A stretch of DNA of 64,000 nt from Trachelipus rathkii (lineage: Eukaryota; Arthropoda; Malacostraca; Isopoda; Trachelipodidae). Positions within the stretch are counted from its first letter, which is position 1. Each line of letters opens with the position of its first letter. Below, piece after piece: positions 62,043 to 64,000 of the stretch. A model generated the notes under the pieces. The model had not been told where the DNA came from and did no database searches. It worked only from the letters and a program-made list of their open reading frames with translations. A program made the translations under genes and the position numbers. The DNA lies in assembly GCA_015478945.1 (NCBI GenBank), contig JABUQX010078499.1, forward strand, positions 1-64,000, read 5' to 3'.

Positions 62043-63116
62043 ATGGCGGCAAAGGAGGTAGTTGATAAATATTACTTTAACCTGAGGGAACCTAATAGTT
62101 TTGGGGGGTTCAACAGGTTTGCTTTAAGGCATCCTAATATTGAGAAAAAAGAGTTAAAAAAATATTTAGAGGGTGAAGAGGCATTTACTCTACATAAGCC
62201 TGTAAGAAAAAAATTTCCTACACGGAAGACCATAGCACAGCAGGTCGATAGTGTGTGGCAATTAGATTTAACGGAAATGATTAAATATAGTTCTTATAAT
62301 GATGGGTTTCAATACGTGCTTTTTACTATTGATGTATACTCTAGATACCTATGGTTGAAACCCTTAAAAGATAAAAGATCAGCTACAGTTGCCAAGGCCG
62401 TACTTGAAATTATAAAGTACGAACGGAGAACCCCTAAATCATTTTGGACAGATTCAGGAATGGAGTTCAAGGGTAGCGGGTTTCAGGAGTTGCTCTGGGA
62501 GTATGGTATAAGCTATTACAATACATTTTCCGTAAACAAAGCGGCTATAGTTGAAAGAGTCCAGCGTACTATTAAAGAGCGCATGCATAGGTATTTTACT
62601 AAGATGAACACCTTTAAATATATTGATATACTGGACGATCTGGCTTATTCCTATAACAGGTCTTACCATAGAACTATAAAGTCAACTCCTTTAGAAATGT
62701 CAAAAACGAGAGGTTATACGTCGTATAGGGATGAAAAAGAAAACAAAATAAAAGATAATTCAGGAATAAAGGTAAACGATTATGTAAGAGTATCTCGAGC
62801 AGCAGAAAGATTCAGAAAGGGTTATGAAGCCGGGTGGACTACGGAAGTTTTTAAAGTTCACAATATCCGACCGCTAAGCCGCGACAGTTTAAAGCTATAT
62901 TATCTGGAGGATTTAGATGGTGAAAAAATAAAAGGAGGGTTCTATAAACAAGAAATACAAAAAGTCAGGTTCAATCCTGCAACTCACGAATATAAAATTG
63001 AAAAAATATTAGGTACAAAAGGTAAAGGAAAAAATAAACAGGTACTGGTGAAATGGCGAGGGTATCCTGTTAAGTTTAATACTTATATAAAAGCAAGCGA
63101 AGTTAAGAATCATTAA
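62043..63116 (+). CDS. INT: Retrovirus-type integrase with chromodomain (Polinton INT)
   Basis: The 357-residue protein inserts the linear element into host DNA. The RVE core shows the DDE triad: Asp75 in W-Q-L-D-L, Asp137 in F-W-T-D-S-G-M-E-F and Glu171 in K-A-A-I-V-E-R. The N-terminal part begins Y-Y-F-N-L-R-E-P-N-S-F-G-G and includes Y/F-T-L-H-K-P-V-R-K-K-F, usual for Polinton integrases. The C-terminus has a chromodomain (about residues 316-350: Y-K-I-E-K-I-L...V-L-V-K-W-R-G-Y), which may steer insertion to marked chromatin. I start at the second in-frame Met (62043). The ATG at 62022 adds seven residues read from just after the microsatellite. The frame is intact. Confidence 0.96.
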   Translation: MAAKEVVDKYYFNLREPNSFGGFNRFALRHPNIEKKELKKYLEGEEAFTLHKPVRKKFPTRKTIAQQVDSVWQLDLTEMIKYSSYNDGFQYVLFTIDVYSRYLWLKPLKDKRSATVAKAVLEIIKYERRTPKSFWTDSGMEFKGSGFQELLWEYGISYYNTFSVNKAAIVERVQRTIKERMHRYFTKMNTFKYIDILDDLAYSYNRSYHRTIKSTPLEMSKTRGYTSYRDEKENKIKDNSGIKVNDYVRVSRAAERFRKGYEAGWTTEVFKVHNIRPLSRDSLKLYYLEDLDGEKIKGGFYKQEIQKVRFNPATHEYKIEKILGTKGKGKNKQVLVKWRGYPVKFNTYIKASEVKNH

Positions 63117-63134
63117 TCAGTTGATATTATAATC

Positions 63135-64000
63135 ATGGAGAGGTTAGATCACTTTTATTTAACTCTACCATCTTCAGCATCCATGGATTTACATCCTGAT
63201 AATAATCTCGCTGATTTCACAACTGAACTAGTTAACCATGTTTACCTTGATCGGCCAGAGTATGAAGTGGGATTATGTGAAATGATATTAAATACGGACA
63301 TAGAAAATTTACCACCTGCTCTATTCTGGATGACAGTGTACAGAAGTGTAGAATGTGTTGAAACTATATTACAAGTGGAAGGTACCCGTTTTCTGAAAAG
63401 GACTACAACTGCCAAGAAGGTAAATACGGATACATTTGCTACAAAAGAATACTTCATTGAAGAATTTGCTCTGCGAAAAGCATATTTTAAGGCAGTACCT
63501 GCTATTTTCAGTCATTTAAACGAACTCTTTGATACGAGTATCATGTGTAAGGATTTGCTATACAAAACTGATATGCGAGCCAATGAAGATAAAGTAATAA
63601 TATCTTTAAGATCAAAAGCAAGTGTAAATCTGCGAGACCGTACCATGTTTTTTCTAGAGCGATCACAATGGCAGAGAAAACATATTCATAGACGTGATGC
63701 CGAGTTGGATATACTTCACGATATCCCTACTATGCTGAAGAGAGTTATACTTTCTGTTGAGAATAGACCCTTAACTTGGCATGAACAAAAAGATGACGCG
63801 GATCGAGTGCTGCATTATACATGTACCCCCTCCGAGATGCTCAGCCGACCTGGTATGGCTTACATCTACACCGATCTTGTTTCACATCAGTATGTAGGGA
63901 ACGTTACAGCCCCTTTGTTACGGGTGGTCCACCTTACTGATAAGGTAATCACCTTTCCTAATGTGCATTACCTTCCTCTAAGTAAAGCCCAAATTTGCTC
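63135..64000 (+). CDS. Penton-type minor capsid protein (single jelly-roll), cut by window end
   Basis: The frame is open from the ATG at 63135 to the end of the window (288 complete codons), with no stop. The N-terminus reads F-Y-L-T-L-P-S-S-A-S followed by N-N-L-A-D-F-T-T-E-L and Y-E-V-G-L-C-E-M. Near the end come Y-I-Y-T-D-L-V, Y-V-G-N-V-T-A-P-L-L-R-V and F-P-N-V-H-Y-L-P-L. This order is that of the Polinton/adintovirus penton protein, which forms capsid vertices. It begins 18 bases after the integrase stop, so the two may share a transcript. Only the last residues are missing, judging by the usual position of the H-Y-x-P-L block. Confidence 0.9.
   Translation, partial: MERLDHFYLTLPSSASMDLHPDNNLADFTTELVNHVYLDRPEYEVGLCEMILNTDIENLPPALFWMTVYRSVECVETILQVEGTRFLKRTTTAKKVNTDTFATKEYFIEEFALRKAYFKAVPAIFSHLNELFDTSIMCKDLLYKTDMRANEDKVIISLRSKASVNLRDRTMFFLERSQWQRKHIHRRDAELDILHDIPTMLKRVILSVENRPLTWHEQKDDADRVLHYTCTPSEMLSRPGMAYIYTDLVSHQYVGNVTAPLLRVVHLTDKVITFPNVHYLPLSKAQIC

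Larger units (their letters stand above)
49315..64000. mobile_element. Maverick/Polinton (adintovirus-type) element, right end outside window
   Basis: The region carries the Polinton/adintovirus gene set: protein-primed DNA polymerase B, adenovirus-type cysteine protease, double jelly-roll capsid protein, penton-type capsid protein, A32-like packaging ATPase and retrovirus-type integrase with chromodomain. It also has small virion-type proteins and two related unknown genes. PolB, protease and capsid genes point left and the others right, from a divergent promoter at 57845-58025. Coding density is far above the rest of the window. Such elements are both self-replicating transposons and likely endogenous viruses (established for the family). 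The left boundary was not found, so the start given is the PolB stop. Confidence 0.95.

Overview
The window looks like nuclear DNA of an animal, and an invertebrate is most likely. The grounds are spliced genes, long (AT)n, (AAT)n, (GA)n and (TG)n microsatellites, satellite and minisatellite arrays, remains of two LINEs, a hAT transposon and a Tc1/mariner-like transposon, and a virus-like Maverick/Polinton (adintovirus-type) element. The microsatellite load with LINE, hAT and Polinton remains would suit an arthropod such as a crustacean, but that is a weak guess. No ordinary host gene, rRNA or tRNA was recognised.

Layout. 1-1510: satellite with a monomer of about 325 bp. 1511-13300: AT-rich, mostly simple-sequence DNA with nothing identifiable. 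13300-17216: G-poor, degraded LINE (+ strand) with endonuclease, reverse transcriptase and C-terminal zinc-knuckle remnants. 18620-20396: hAT transposase pseudogene (- strand). 20400-43070: microsatellites broken by short unique stretches, including a TIR-bounded element (28020-28836), a dispersed repeat pair (26350 and 35763), a GC-rich island (32440-33090) and a 46-53 bp minisatellite (39030-40690). 43780-45430: second LINE fragment (+). 46196-46684: MITE-like element. 46980-47072: (AAT)n. 47246-48000: truncated Tc1-like element with a DUF4817-type transposase start. 48000-48790: repeats, four hairpins and GC-rich repeats carrying two Pol III B-box matches.

49315-64000 (running off the right edge): a Polinton/adintovirus. 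On the - strand lie the protein-primed DNA polymerase B (with at least six 5' exons and several frameshifts), the adenovirus-type maturation protease, and the major capsid protein. On the + strand lie an unknown protein, the A32/FtsK-HerA packaging ATPase, a small basic core-X-like protein, a minor virion-type protein (frameshifted), a second unknown protein that is a full-length paralogue of the first, an RVE integrase with a chromodomain, and the penton protein. Together they form a complete morphogenesis set (hexon, penton, protease, ATPase) plus replication (PolB) and integration (INT). ATPase, protease, INT and the visible penton are open. PolB, the capsid protein and the minor protein carry indels, which could be decay or uncorrected long-read errors. 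A homopolymer block inside the PolB gene favours some sequencing error.

The most interesting points are the paralogous gene pair flanking the ATPase block, stop-start junctions with 0-2 nt spacing (TAATG and similar) in a eukaryotic element, a compact promoter with GC-box inverted repeat and TATA box, a shared promoter motif, and a duplicated exon in the PolB leader.
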